Positions 1 through 10,526 of a stretch of DNA of 64,000 bases are shown piece by piece. The stretch lies in the NCBI GenBank assembly GCA_010405405.1, contig MU004233.1, forward strand, positions 1,129,122 through 1,193,121, written 5' to 3'. Origin of the DNA: Microthyrium microscopicum (lineage: Eukaryota > Ascomycota > Dothideomycetes > Microthyriales > Microthyriaceae). The notes under the pieces are model-generated. The model searched no databases, was not told where the DNA came from, and saw only the letters and a list, made by a program, of their open reading frames with translations. Every line of letters begins with the position of its first letter. Within the stretch, counting starts at the first letter, position 1. A program made the translations under genes and the position numbers.

Positions 1-2990
1 AACAACCACAATTGCCGACAAAACTGTGTCAGTTTCTCTGCCTTCTTGGGCTATCCATGGCTCATGAAAGCTATAAGTAGCGCCAGATAAGCCAGCATAG
101 AACCATGTTCAAGATGCCTGCGATTAAGGAAGTTCCTTCGAATAATCTATGAACCCTTCTGTTCCAAGCATCAGGCATCACAACATAGATTCCTACTAGT
201 ACTTACATGATCTGGAAGCAGGCGCTACTGTTTACGATTACATGAAGAGTCGTAATGGTTGTTCATCGCTATACTGTAAAAACTTGTCCCCATAACTTGG
301 AGGAAAAACTTTCATAATTCGAAGTTCAATCAATTGATCTTGACATCTTGCATCGCGGAGCACGGGTTCAATCTTCCAAACAACAATCGCTTTTTCCCGT
401 TTGAACCTTGCTGATTCGCTGAACCCAGCCTCGCGTGGTTCTTAATACCCTGTCATAACCCGTCGTAAAATGCTTCTTTTCTCCAGACATGTTAGGATCA
501 ACTCCGTGCTAAAAGTTGACAGTGGGGTATGGAATTGGAAGCCAGGATCAACCTGCTTGCAGACGAGAACCCCTGAAAAGTGCTTCACTTTTCATGCACC
601 CTTTCGATCGCGGTCCCACCACTCACGGCAAAGTGACGTTACCAGATATCTGGATATTACGGAAGCAGAATGCTGTGATATGACCGACACAGATTGTAAG
701 ACCTGAAGAAATACACACCAGTGGCCCGATGATAGGTCTGTATGAAATTTCGGCGAATACTTCTTGAAACGAAACGATTGAAGATAGCGAACAGGATCAT
801 GGATTGAAGCCGTCCCAAGACTTCGGCTCGGCCGAGGCGAGTTGGACTGGCCTGTTTAGACTCACTTTGATACACAAATGTCTTGTAACCGGCATCCAAG
901 CGAATTCAGTCCTGATATGAGGTTGTATCGCTGTAGGATCCCACTCGCCGCACGCATTGAGGCTTGTCTGTCACATCATGTCATAATCTTCGCCAAATTG
1001 TACGGACATGGGACTTTGCTTTTCCATTGTAACAACAAGCATGGGCTCTGCAAGCCCTATACTCATTGTTCCTGATGAACGTGCTGAAAGGAGGTACCTA
1101 TCTACGGAATTACAGTATTAGAAAGCCCAAAAGAGCATGGGATATTTGAAAGCAAAGGTCCATGGACGTTGAGCCCTCGCAATGAGCACTCCACACTGGT
1201 CTCGCGTGCGGACCATGAATGTAATCTAGATATATTACCTGTCAAGCCTGTCAGTTGGGATTCTAAAGTTTCTAATACCAACAACGTGGTTTTTGATGGA
1301 TTTTCCTTGAATTGAGAAAATCCTACGGAAGTTTTTGCCGATATTGAAAATGATAGTATCTGATGTATCCAAGATATTGGTCAAATAATGATCATCAGGT
1401 ATTGTAAACCTTATCTAGTGCTAATTCTCTCTTCAACTTCCTTTCAACATGAAATGTTTCAATCTCTGTCTAATATGTGGTACCACCGTTACATCGATAC
1501 AGCACCGCGGCATATCTATATGAAAATGCTCGTTGATAATGCGAAATCGGTGCTTGAGGCTCACCCAGGCGTCAAGGAGAAGAATCATTTAAAGTATGTT
1601 TTCCAGCTTTGTGATGCATACTTTTACGTTCTGGGTCAAGAGATATTTCATTATTTCCATTGGGTATTCTACCAGATATAGCGTTGGTAAGTACTCTAGT
1701 TGCTGAGCATTAGTTTTTATGACAGATAATTCCATGCGATGCTCATCGCAGTATTTATTCTTCAAGTTTTGATGTAAATTTGATGTAGACTCAAGTCTTT
1801 AACCTTGGAAATAGCTCCGGGTACTAGTACTCGATATCTGAGGATTATGCGGATAGGTAGTCTCGCTCATTAAGGTCGGCATGTGGTATATCATAATGAA
1901 AGACAGAACTGTAGCTCAAATCGAACAGACGAACAAAATTTTAAAACTCTAGTTGCGTACGAAGAATATTCCTTTTGATAACAATTCAAGGCCTTCCTTG
2001 AAGGCCAATGCGGCATAGTACTTCTCAATGAGCTTTCTATAGTCTTGATGCTAGATCTGTTGTGAAGAATGCAGTTGCGCATTCTTCGATGGTTCCGTGA
2101 AGTGATATGAAGAGATTGAGGCTATGCTAGAATGCAGATGCTACTCTACGATTTGGAATTCGAAGTTTTCGCAGTGTATAGCAACCGAACTAGAAGCAAT
2201 GTAGTAGCATACTGCGACTGGTCAGAGGTGATAGGTGATACACGATGACACCACTTAGGCTCTCAGCTTGTACGTCAGAGGCCATGTAATCAGCCTCATA
2301 TCCGAGGCTCTGGGCCTAAGTAATAGCCAGATAAACATGCTTCGTGGCTTTAGTTCCACGTCAATCGGATCGCACGCAGGGAGAAACCTTTGCTGACGAT
2401 GATGTAGACTTATGTGATGGAGACCGGACACATCACCGCCTTCTCGGATAGCACCGACCTTCGATATTCTTCTAGAAACCCAAGGTACCAATATGGATGT
2501 AGCTATAGCCTCTAGCATGAAGTACAGGCCCCAAACCTCTGAAAATAGGTTACCGGTACTGTGTTACGTCCCACAAACACTGCCTTGCCTACCTACCTGG
2601 GAGAGTCATCATTAGTCAGTCAGTCGGTAGCTCATGGTATACCTAATGCTATTTCGGTTCCGGTGTCATATCGTAGTCATCCATGGGAAAGCGAGAAGTC
2701 CTAGATTCTACAATATCATGGAATCCGTGAGCCTATATATCGTCGTCACGGTTGTACAAGTGGCAGTGAATTCGCTCAATTGAATCCACGGCCACGATAT
2801 ACACCTGGTCACAGTAAGGCTCAACTTGAGTAACGCTCGGTGTTAACGATGGAAAAGACGCAGAGTATCTTTCGGCCTTAACGACGGAATAGAGGCAGCG
2901 CTGCGTATGTATGAGTCTTGATACTACACAGGTACGATAGCTTCAGCCTTGGGATGAGTATCACGGAGTTCAGATCTTGGTAATCGAGGA
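1..2990. other. Non-coding flank, no gene recognised
   Basis: Only short, overlapping, low-quality open frames occur here on both strands, with no recognisable protein motif and no convincing exon chain. A 97-codon frame at 1388-1681 (+) is the longest. Its second half looks mildly protein-like, but it has no family signature, so I do not call it a gene. I see no tRNA, no clear mobile element and no long tandem repeat. Confidence 0.5.
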
Positions 2991-2991
2991 G

Positions 2992-2997
2992 TATAAG
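2992..2997 (+). promoter_or_regulatory. TATA-like box of the secreted repeat protein gene
   Basis: TATAAG lies about 107 nt upstream of the ATG at 3104 and is followed by a C/T-rich stretch, the usual arrangement of a TATA-containing, strongly regulated fungal gene. Position and sequence are seen directly. The function is inferred. Confidence 0.45.
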
Positions 2998-3103
2998 AAC
3001 GGCGCCTGTTGCCAATGGTTATGCTAGTCGGATAACTCTCATCATCTAACTCATCCTTTGGGTATCATACAAGCTCTAACATTATCCTACTTGACCTTTC
3101 ACG

Positions 3104-3976
3104 ATGCATCTCTCGGCGACAATCGTCACTGTACTGCTCTCAGCATTTATCGCCACTGCAGCTCCATTCTCTAAGGCCAACCACGACGACAACCTTTCTC
3201 CAGACAAGTGCACAACGGGCTACAAATGCGACAACAAACTTCAGTCCCGCACCTATACACAATCAGAGCCAAATGCGCTTGGAGCAGACATTCCTAACCC
3301 AGCGAAGGACTCACCACCAGGTCGAGGAGGCCACAACCATTCCAAAGACCAAACCAAGAAGAGAAGCATAGTTACATCCCAAAACACGCATCCAGGACAT
3401 GGTCCCCCTCCACCACCTCCACCACCGCCATCCCTTCAACCACCTGGGCGAGGAGGCTACAACTCACCCAGTAAAGCACGCGCAGTGACTGAAAAGTTTG
3501 ATGCTCTGGGCCCAGTCAAACGACAACACCGCCCTACAGACGGCACAGATGGTCGAGGAGCCTACCAGAGAAGCGCCACAGAAAGCACACTCGATTCTAC
3601 CAGCGCACGCGAAGAACCCAACAGCCGTGCAGTCAAGAACTCACTGTCTAGCCATGGAGGACCCCATGGTGACACAGATGGCCGTGGAGGACATAACAAG
3701 AGAGCTGCAGAGCCAGATACCAGTGACTATGCAGTTCATGGGAACAACAAGAGTGGTAAGCCTGGGCGAAAGGGTAATGGAACGGATGGGCGTGGAGGGT
3801 ATAGCCCCAGCGCTACAAAGAGAAAGGTTGAAGATTCCACAGCTGTGGAAGATGTTGCTCTTGGGAGAGGTGGATACAACCACGAACCTTCCAAGCGAGA
3901 CATTGATGATGCTACAGCTGTGGCTGGAGAAGAGGATGTTGCCCTTGGTCGAGGTGGGTATAATCACGAGCCTTGA
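3104..3976 (+). CDS. Secreted Kex2-processed repeat protein (RiPP-precursor-like)
   Basis: Single-exon gene of 290 residues. Residues 1-20 form a signal peptide (hydrophobic core, then ATAA as a likely cleavage site). The mature part is hydrophilic and carries seven copies of a GRG-[GA]-[YH]-[NQS] core, near residues 73, 115, 150, 193, 229, 254 and 282. Several cores are followed by dibasic sites, with KKR or KR ending at residues 87, 200, 240 and 265; KR also ends at 140 between cores. A nine-proline run lies near residue 101. The last two units are almost the same, which points to recent repeat duplication. This is the layout of fungal Kex2-processed repeat proteins, which include pheromone and dikaritin (ustiloxin-type) precursors, so the likely product is a set of short secreted peptides. 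No UstY-like (DUF3328) modifying enzyme is visible nearby, so peptide cyclisation is not supported. The repeat architecture is seen directly; the biological role is unknown. Confidence 0.85.
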   Translation: MHLSATIVTVLLSAFIATAAPFSKANHDDNLSPDKCTTGYKCDNKLQSRTYTQSEPNALGADIPNPAKDSPPGRGGHNHSKDQTKKRSIVTSQNTHPGHGPPPPPPPPPSLQPPGRGGYNSPSKARAVTEKFDALGPVKRQHRPTDGTDGRGAYQRSATESTLDSTSAREEPNSRAVKNSLSSHGGPHGDTDGRGGHNKRAAEPDTSDYAVHGNNKSGKPGRKGNGTDGRGGYSPSATKRKVEDSTAVEDVALGRGGYNHEPSKRDIDDATAVAGEEDVALGRGGYNHEP

Positions 3977-5586
3977 ACGTGATGAATCTGCTTTTGGGAT
4001 TTTTTGCGGGAACTAGTTTGATGTCTGTCAGTGTCATAGATTGTGATTACAAGCGATGTGTGCGACGTTACTTGAGCTGCTATATACCGCCTGATAGACG
4101 ACTCGCACCAAGATTGTGGCTCAGATGGGAGTTTACCGGGATTAGTTACTTCTTTTACTTTTGCTATTTCTGCTGTTTTTAGAAATATAAGCTCTCTGCT
4201 CATCATACTCTCTTGCTTTGTCATGGTGTTCGGTTTCGTCTGCGTCTATATGGACCAGGATAGGAGCATGTTGGCCTAGAATGGTAGCAGTGAAGCGTAC
4301 AAATGGCAGTGCTGGATGCTTGCCAGTGTCCAGACACGCCAATCGAAACCAGGAACTTATCCAAATACTTATTTGAGAAGAATAGTCGAGTTTGTTCTTG
4401 AATCTTGATGGCGCATGGTGGTTGGACAAGAGAACCATAGCTCCAAAACATTGTGATGCGAACGCAAGGCAGAACCTCGAGGACGCGACAGCAACTAAGC
4501 CTAAATCGAGCAGTTCGTCGACGAAGTCCAGTGAAGCTTGTTCTTGAGGATCCTCATCGCCCAGTTTCGTAACGTAATGTTGGAATAGGCAACCATATTA
4601 CCGCCCTCTAATCCTACGAAGAGGAGCAGTTCAGCTAGCATTGCGCATTAAACTGAGGGGTAAAGCCTCCATCTTTCACGATATAGGGCTTGCCTGTCTT
4701 AAGATAGTACGAGGGACTTGATATCGCGAGCGACTAAACCGTTCGTCCGATGGGAGGCGACTGTCAAACCAAGGTCGGAGCGCAGAGAGCTTCAGGTACG
4801 TGACGACTGTCATTCGGGATGATCCAAGACGGAAAGACATTGCCGAACATGGAAAATAGACTCTAGACACGGCAAGAGGACGGGACGACCGTAGCGAGCG
4901 GAAGAATACTGGTGAAACAGGCAATGGTGAAGATCTTGTAGGAAACGGGAGAAATGGATTGGTTCCTGGTTTCTGATTTTTGACATTTAGATGCTCAGCC
5001 ACAATGATCATACTTTTGCCAGCTCGCCTAATATGCATACATAACTCTCTGCAGAGATCTATGTTTTGCCACAACAAATTGAATGCATTGTATGGATCAT
5101 ACTTTTGGGCATGTGGCGCGTATAGAAAGTGAGGTCATTGGAGCAGAAGGATCATCCAAGAAGAACCACGAGCAGCTGAGCTCTGAACCAAAAACCCAAC
5201 GCCTCATATTACTCTCTCCGCTTCACACTTTTTGAGATACTTGCTTTGCCTGCTTTATCATCGCTCACTTATCCGCCTTTTGAGCCTCACAAGTCACTAC
5301 TATTCTTGCCTCATTACCCCCGTTTGACCGCTCCCAATCCTCTGCCCCTCTACCAAACCACTTCAACAGCATCCACGGGTTATTCTCCAAACACCAACGA
5401 GTCATTCACACCTCTTAAACCTTTCTACCTGCCAGGAAGCTCTTACTACGCTCAAACAACTCCTCCTCCCTCTGCTACACACTATCTCGCCGCTTTTCCG
5501 TCGAGCACACTCGGGCATTATAGAACGACCAATACCACCCAGTAACCCAACCAGGCATCGACGCCAGCCTAATCCACCTCTTCCAA
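3977..5586. other. Intergenic region
   Basis: I see no supported gene. The last part (about 5200-5586) is rich in C and T and is probably the promoter and 5' leader of the patatin gene. An open frame at 5246-5545 there is low in complexity and has no domain, so I read it as leader sequence. Confidence 0.5.
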
Positions 5587-7585
5587 ATGGCTTCCTCACT
5601 ATCCATAATAGACTCACACGGGGTGCGCCGGAAAGACACCACAAAAGGCCCGCCATTACGAATATTGTCTCTAGGTAAGCGCCAAGCTCAAAATCACCGA
5701 CACCAGGCTAACGAGGAAATATAGATGGCGGCGGCATTAGAGGCTACTCAATGCTCATAATACTCCAAGAAATCATGCACCGAACCTTTGTCGAAATGGA
5801 AGGCCGAGCACCTAAGAGACACGAAATTCCAAAACCATGCGATCACTTCGATCTGATCGTCGGAACCGGCACCGGAGGACTGATCGCGCTGATGCTTGGC
5901 AGAATGCGGCTGACTGTCGAGCAATGTAAGGACGTCTATGTGCGCATGACAAAGAAGGTCTTCGAGACGGATAAAACTATTGCTGGAATTCCCTATCGAT
6001 CTACACTATTTAAGGCTTCGAGGCTGGAAGATGCGATTCGAGAATGCGTACGCGAGCATACCGTTTATGCATCGGAAGGGAATGATGAGGACGATGCTGA
6101 AGAACCCGAATCCCCATCCACTCCAACTTCATCACACCCTGGTAGACCGACAAGGAGTCTGAGTGTTACTAGCCGGTATAGTCAGATTGGAACTGGTCCT
6201 ACTCATACGGATCTGAGAAATTCGTTTCGTTCCTCTAGGTGGGGAAATCCGAATGCTCATCTGTATGACAATAGGGCCAATAGAACTAAGACGTAAGTGT
6301 TTTTAGGAACCTTTAATTGTAGATCGCTAATTTAGACAGTGCTGTGACTGCGGTTTACAAAGGAACAAAACGAGGCGCTCCTCCCGCCCTACTTCGATCC
6401 TACGACTCCCGGAAAGAGACTGCGGCAGAAGAACGGTGCATGATATGGCAAGCCGGCCGCGCAACCTGTGCAACCCAACTCGCTTTCAAACCTATACAAG
6501 TTGGACAATCCGTTTTTCTCGATGAAGGAGTTGGAAAATACAATCCCTCTCCACTAGCCTTAGACGAAGCGGTTTTGAACGAATGGCCTGGCCGAGATGT
6601 TGGTGTTTTTGTCAGTATTGGCACTGGAAAACGACCGGGTGGAACCAGTGCCCAACAACATCTCTGGTGGGAGGGGTTTGTGTCTAGCGGACTCAGCGAC
6701 TTTGCTGAAGCACGCCGTCGGCTGATATCCAAGATCGAAGGGTGCGAAGACACCCATCAGGAAATGATCCACGGCCGATTAGCCGACCGAGGCGTGAATG
6801 TCGAAAATTATTATCGACTAAATGTTGAAGTCGGCGTTGGCGAGTTTGGAATGAACGAGTGGAACCGCCTCGCAGATATCAGCACCAGTACAAGAATGTA
6901 TCTCGCACAGAACCAAATACAGAGCATGAACATATCATCGGCAACGAAACTGGCACGAATCTGGAAACACAACATCCGCTACAACCGCGCTCTGCGTCAA
7001 GGGCAATCTCCCGACCCTAGACTGCCACGCAACTCGTGGGAATACCAGGACTATCAAGAATCCAACGAGCCAGAACCACCGCTCGTAGCCGGCGCTGTCG
7101 AGCTCCCTGCCGAAGACGTCGGCTCCCAAGGATCCAGACCATCATTCGACGAAGATAGAACGCCTACACAAACATATGCCACGCCTCAAATACCGAATCA
7201 AGCACGTCCTCCTCACCGACAAGGATCCGAAGACGACAAATTCATCGTCATGGCACCAACCCCCACAGAGTATGAAGCTCATCACCCATATCCTACCATA
7301 AATGTCACTCCACCACCATCACGGCTAAGCTATGCTGCGCCACCGAGTACGATTGATTTTGCGACGAGGCCGCATCCTCCTGCTGGGCCGCCGCCTATTC
7401 CACCGAAGACTCCTCTCAATGGCCATGTTTCGCTGGCCGGATCTACTCCGTCTCCAGGGAACCGGCCGCCGGGCGTGTCGGGGACTATGAATCGACCGCC
7501 GGCTGGAGCGCTGCCATACCCTGATACTGATGGACCGCCGCCTGTTCCGAATTTGGCGCGGAAACCGGAGTTTGGGAAACGTTGA
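5587..7585 (+). CDS. Patatin-like protein with Gly at the nucleophile position
   Basis: Three exons, 5587-5674, 5725-6292 and 6340-7585, give 633 residues. Patatin domains are lipid acyl hydrolases that use a Ser-Asp dyad. The oxyanion-hole motif DGGGIRGYS spans the first splice junction (from about residue 30), which confirms the exon joining. The nucleophile elbow, normally G-x-S-x-G, reads VGTGTGGL here, so the catalytic serine is glycine. The second block (AVTAVYKGTKRG, then PPALLRSYDS) follows the second intron, and the Asp block reads FLDEGVGKYNPS rather than DGG or DGA. The last roughly 200 residues are Pro-rich and probably disordered. The fold assignment is secure. Hydrolase activity is doubtful because of the missing serine, so this may be a pseudoenzyme or a divergent subfamily. 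It is unlikely to be broken, because the frame is fully open. Confidence 0.85.
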
Positions 7586-8440
7586 GGTCTCAAATTCTAT
7601 ATTCTCGGTTCTTTGTCGAATATGTTGGAAGATACCTCGTATTTCACGGCCTTCTATTGATGATGCCAGTCGGCACCTTAGAATCACGACACGATTATGT
7701 CAATAATGATAGTACAAAGAAGAGGTCTAGAGTTTGCACAGCAGTATTTCGAGCGAGTTTATTCTGCTGGAGAAGATCTGAAAAGGAATTTACTCCCAGG
7801 ATTGGTGGAAGGATAAGGCGGGAACGAACTGAGTCACGAAGTTTACGACCATTTGATTTTGAAATGATATCCAGTGTGAATTAGTATCAATATAGGGTGT
7901 CTAATGCATTATGTTAATATTCATATTCCGTTTTCAAGACTTGTGATATTGTAGGCTTACAGTGGAAGGCAGGTATGTCGAAGATGTCCTCACAAATTCA
8001 GGCAAGTTTCTCAGTTTCCCACCGCTGTTCATGTCTAACACAGCTGTAATCAAACTCATCCTCTACAGACTCATCATTTGAGGTTCATCACTAGCGGTGG
8101 CTTCCAACAACGTATAGCTCTGCTTCCTCAATAGGTCCCCATCCTTTCGAACCTCACATGAGAATATGATTGCTTAGGAGAGCTTCCTCAGTAGCTCAGT
8201 CAGTTGTATTGTTTCTGCACCTCACTCGGCTTCTGAATATCTTCAACCCCTTTCAACTTTCGTAGCTTCAAGTGACATCCGAAGCTTTTCTTGGGATCGA
8301 TGTCTATAAAGCCTCTCCACTGACTCTTTATCCTCCAAACTTCTTCATCACAATCACTAAGTTTCTCTTTGCACACGAAACATTCTTCAAGGTACCTTTG
8401 ACCAGCTTTCATCTCAGTATTCCCATTAGCTACCATCGTC
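7586..8440. other. Intergenic region
   Basis: It holds the 3' flank of the patatin-like gene and the promoter and leader of the next gene. I see no protein family, RNA gene or repeat. Confidence 0.5.
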
Positions 8441-9714
8441 ATGCAACGAGTCTCCTCCGATCAAGTCGATGAAGAAGCGACTCGCCACTTCTGGGACTTT
8501 TTCCGGAGCAAACTGCCCAACTCTCTCAATGACTCCCAGAAAGATGAAGTCATCGATTGCTTCAGCGGTTTTCTTAGCCTTGGCGGCAAAGAAGTCGACC
8601 ACTTCAATGGTATCTTTCGTGCCGGCGAGACCGATGCCGATGGACCAAAGTTCAAGACACTGTCCGACATTCCAAATGATCTAGTTGCCAAGGTGAAGAG
8701 CATGAATCCAGACGTCGCGGGATTGCCTATGGGCTCCAAGCAGATCGGCAACATGGCCCAGGGTGTCAAGTTTGATGAGCAAAAGGCTGCCATCGAACTC
8801 ATGGTACGATGCCCCATCTTAACATTGTCGCCATGCTTTCTAACACACGCGACTAGAATAATCATCCTGAATTTGCACATTTCCGCCGCATCCTTCCAGA
8901 GACAATCTATTCCCTCAGTATCGCTATTCGAGAGATGGGTCACGCCTTGCCATACAAACTGGTCCCACAAGCTCTTTGCTTTTGGGTCTACCACTCATCT
9001 AAAATTGGCTTACTCGGAAATATCGAAAGTCGAAAACTCGCACTACATGGACTATCGAAACTCATTGACAAGCATCCTGATTCCAGATACCTCGCTACTC
9101 AGATTAGTGATATGTTCAAGAAATTGCACGAGACTACTAAGCGAGAACAGCGAATGGCCGAGCGTGGTCTTGCTGCCCAAGTCGCCATGAGAGAGTGCTT
9201 TGATGGTGCTATTGAGCGTATCTTTGCAAAGGATGGGCGGGCTGCTCGCGGTGGTCTAGCCTGGACGGCAGATAGAAAAGCGTCTGAAGCTCGTTTCGTC
9301 AAGTGGGCGAAGAAGAAGGACACGACGCTGTATCTTCAGGCCGAGACTATGAAGCGTCTCTACACCGAGGCCGCCATCACCGCTGCTGAGAAAGTCGCCA
9401 ACGGAATTGCACTTGTTGGTAAACAGGATAGATTTGAACAGACCATGCTCGAAGGTGTTCAGATGATGAAGGACACGCGAGATGAAGCTCACAAGATGGA
9501 CCGAAATGAGCAAACTAAGCAGGCCGATGCTATCGTTGACTTTGTTCGCGAAATTCAAAAGTGCTTGGCCAAGATTGATGAGGGTGGTGACAATGATGAG
9601 GATCAACAGCGCGAGGACAACGAGGAGGAAGGCAGCGAGGGCGGCAGCAATGGTGCTAGCAGCAATAACACTGCTACCGATGGTCGATCTGATGACGAGA
9701 TGATCGATGGCTAA
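8441..9714 (+). CDS. Hypothetical protein, 406 aa, acidic C-terminus
   Basis: Two exons, 8441-8803 and 8857-9714. They are joined by a 53-nt phase-0 intron with a GTACGA donor, a CTAAC branch site and a TAG acceptor. The frame is open across the junction and continues as NNHPEFAHFRR. I do not recognise the family. The protein is mostly polar and helical: an N-terminal helical part (residues 1-120), a central part rich in Lys, Arg and Glu with long amphipathic helices (about 170-340), and a Glu/Asp/Asn/Ser tail from about residue 355 that looks disordered. No signal peptide or membrane segment is seen. The start at 8441 is the first ATG of the frame and precedes plausible coding sequence. Confidence 0.75.
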
Positions 9715-10526
9715 GTTGGAGCTTGCGCAATTGGGATAGAAGAGTTGTACAAGGTCAATGAATGGAGAGGGCTCTTTTCTAGGTCATACCGACTTTGATG
9801 GCTATAGAGGCTTTCATATCAAAAACGGTGCACGAGACAGATTTAGGATAGAAAAACGAACATCTCTGAGGTTTTTGATGTTTGCGTAATTGTTTAGCCT
9901 CACGACACAGTCAGTGACCTTTAAGCCAGTGCTATTTTCACGTCTTTAAGTTGACAATATAGAGGAGTACTTTGTTCTTCCTACCATCATCTTGAACGCA
10001 AAGCAGCATGACATATCTGGTGTTCCGTTAACATCATCGTGTTAAGAATAGTTTAAATGGGCCATCCATCAAAGGCATTGCTTATCATTCACCTGTAGGT
10101 AGTATTTTCCTGGTTAAGTCTTTATGTTCAAATCGAATTATACGGCAATATGAACTCGCGATATATCGTATCGATTATCAACAATACCCATTTGCCTAAG
10201 CTGATAGAAAACATCAGAAGTCACTGCATGGAGGAGATGGACACAAAATCAATGCTTTCTATTGCTTTTCAGAGGCTATCTAATTACAAATCCTGCTTAT
10301 CATGAGATCAAAAAACCTTTCTTTCGGGGTGCATTGCGATGTCCAGTTGCAGACACCACATGACGATCCATCTGATCACAGCTCAACAAACTGAGGTAGT
10401 CCATGAGCCAAATCTCAAATTCGCCCACCAGCTGATCTTACAAACGATTTATGTATCGCTCCCAAAGTGTTGTAAGCCGCTCGTTATTCCACCATCGGCA
10501 CTGTGTCGTCTTCCTCGCATTATTTT
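9715..10526. other. Intergenic region between converging genes
   Basis: This is the 3' flank of two converging genes. It is AT-rich with short frames only, and I see nothing supportable. Confidence 0.5.

Noticed and set aside
1388-1681. 97-codon open frame as a gene
   Set aside because: No family signature, no promoter or splice support, surrounded by non-coding sequence.
3498-4016. Second protein in another frame of the repeat gene
   Set aside because: Shadow frame of the repeat-rich gene; its repeats are produced by the DNA repeats of the true frame.
5246-5545. Short protein of 99 residues upstream of the patatin gene
   Set aside because: Low-complexity Ser/Thr/Pro translation of a C/T-rich leader; no domain.
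3104-9714. Dikaritin-type biosynthetic cluster around the repeat protein
   Set aside because: No DUF3328/UstY-like, tyrosinase or methyltransferase gene nearby; the adjacent patatin-like and unknown genes do not fit such a cluster.
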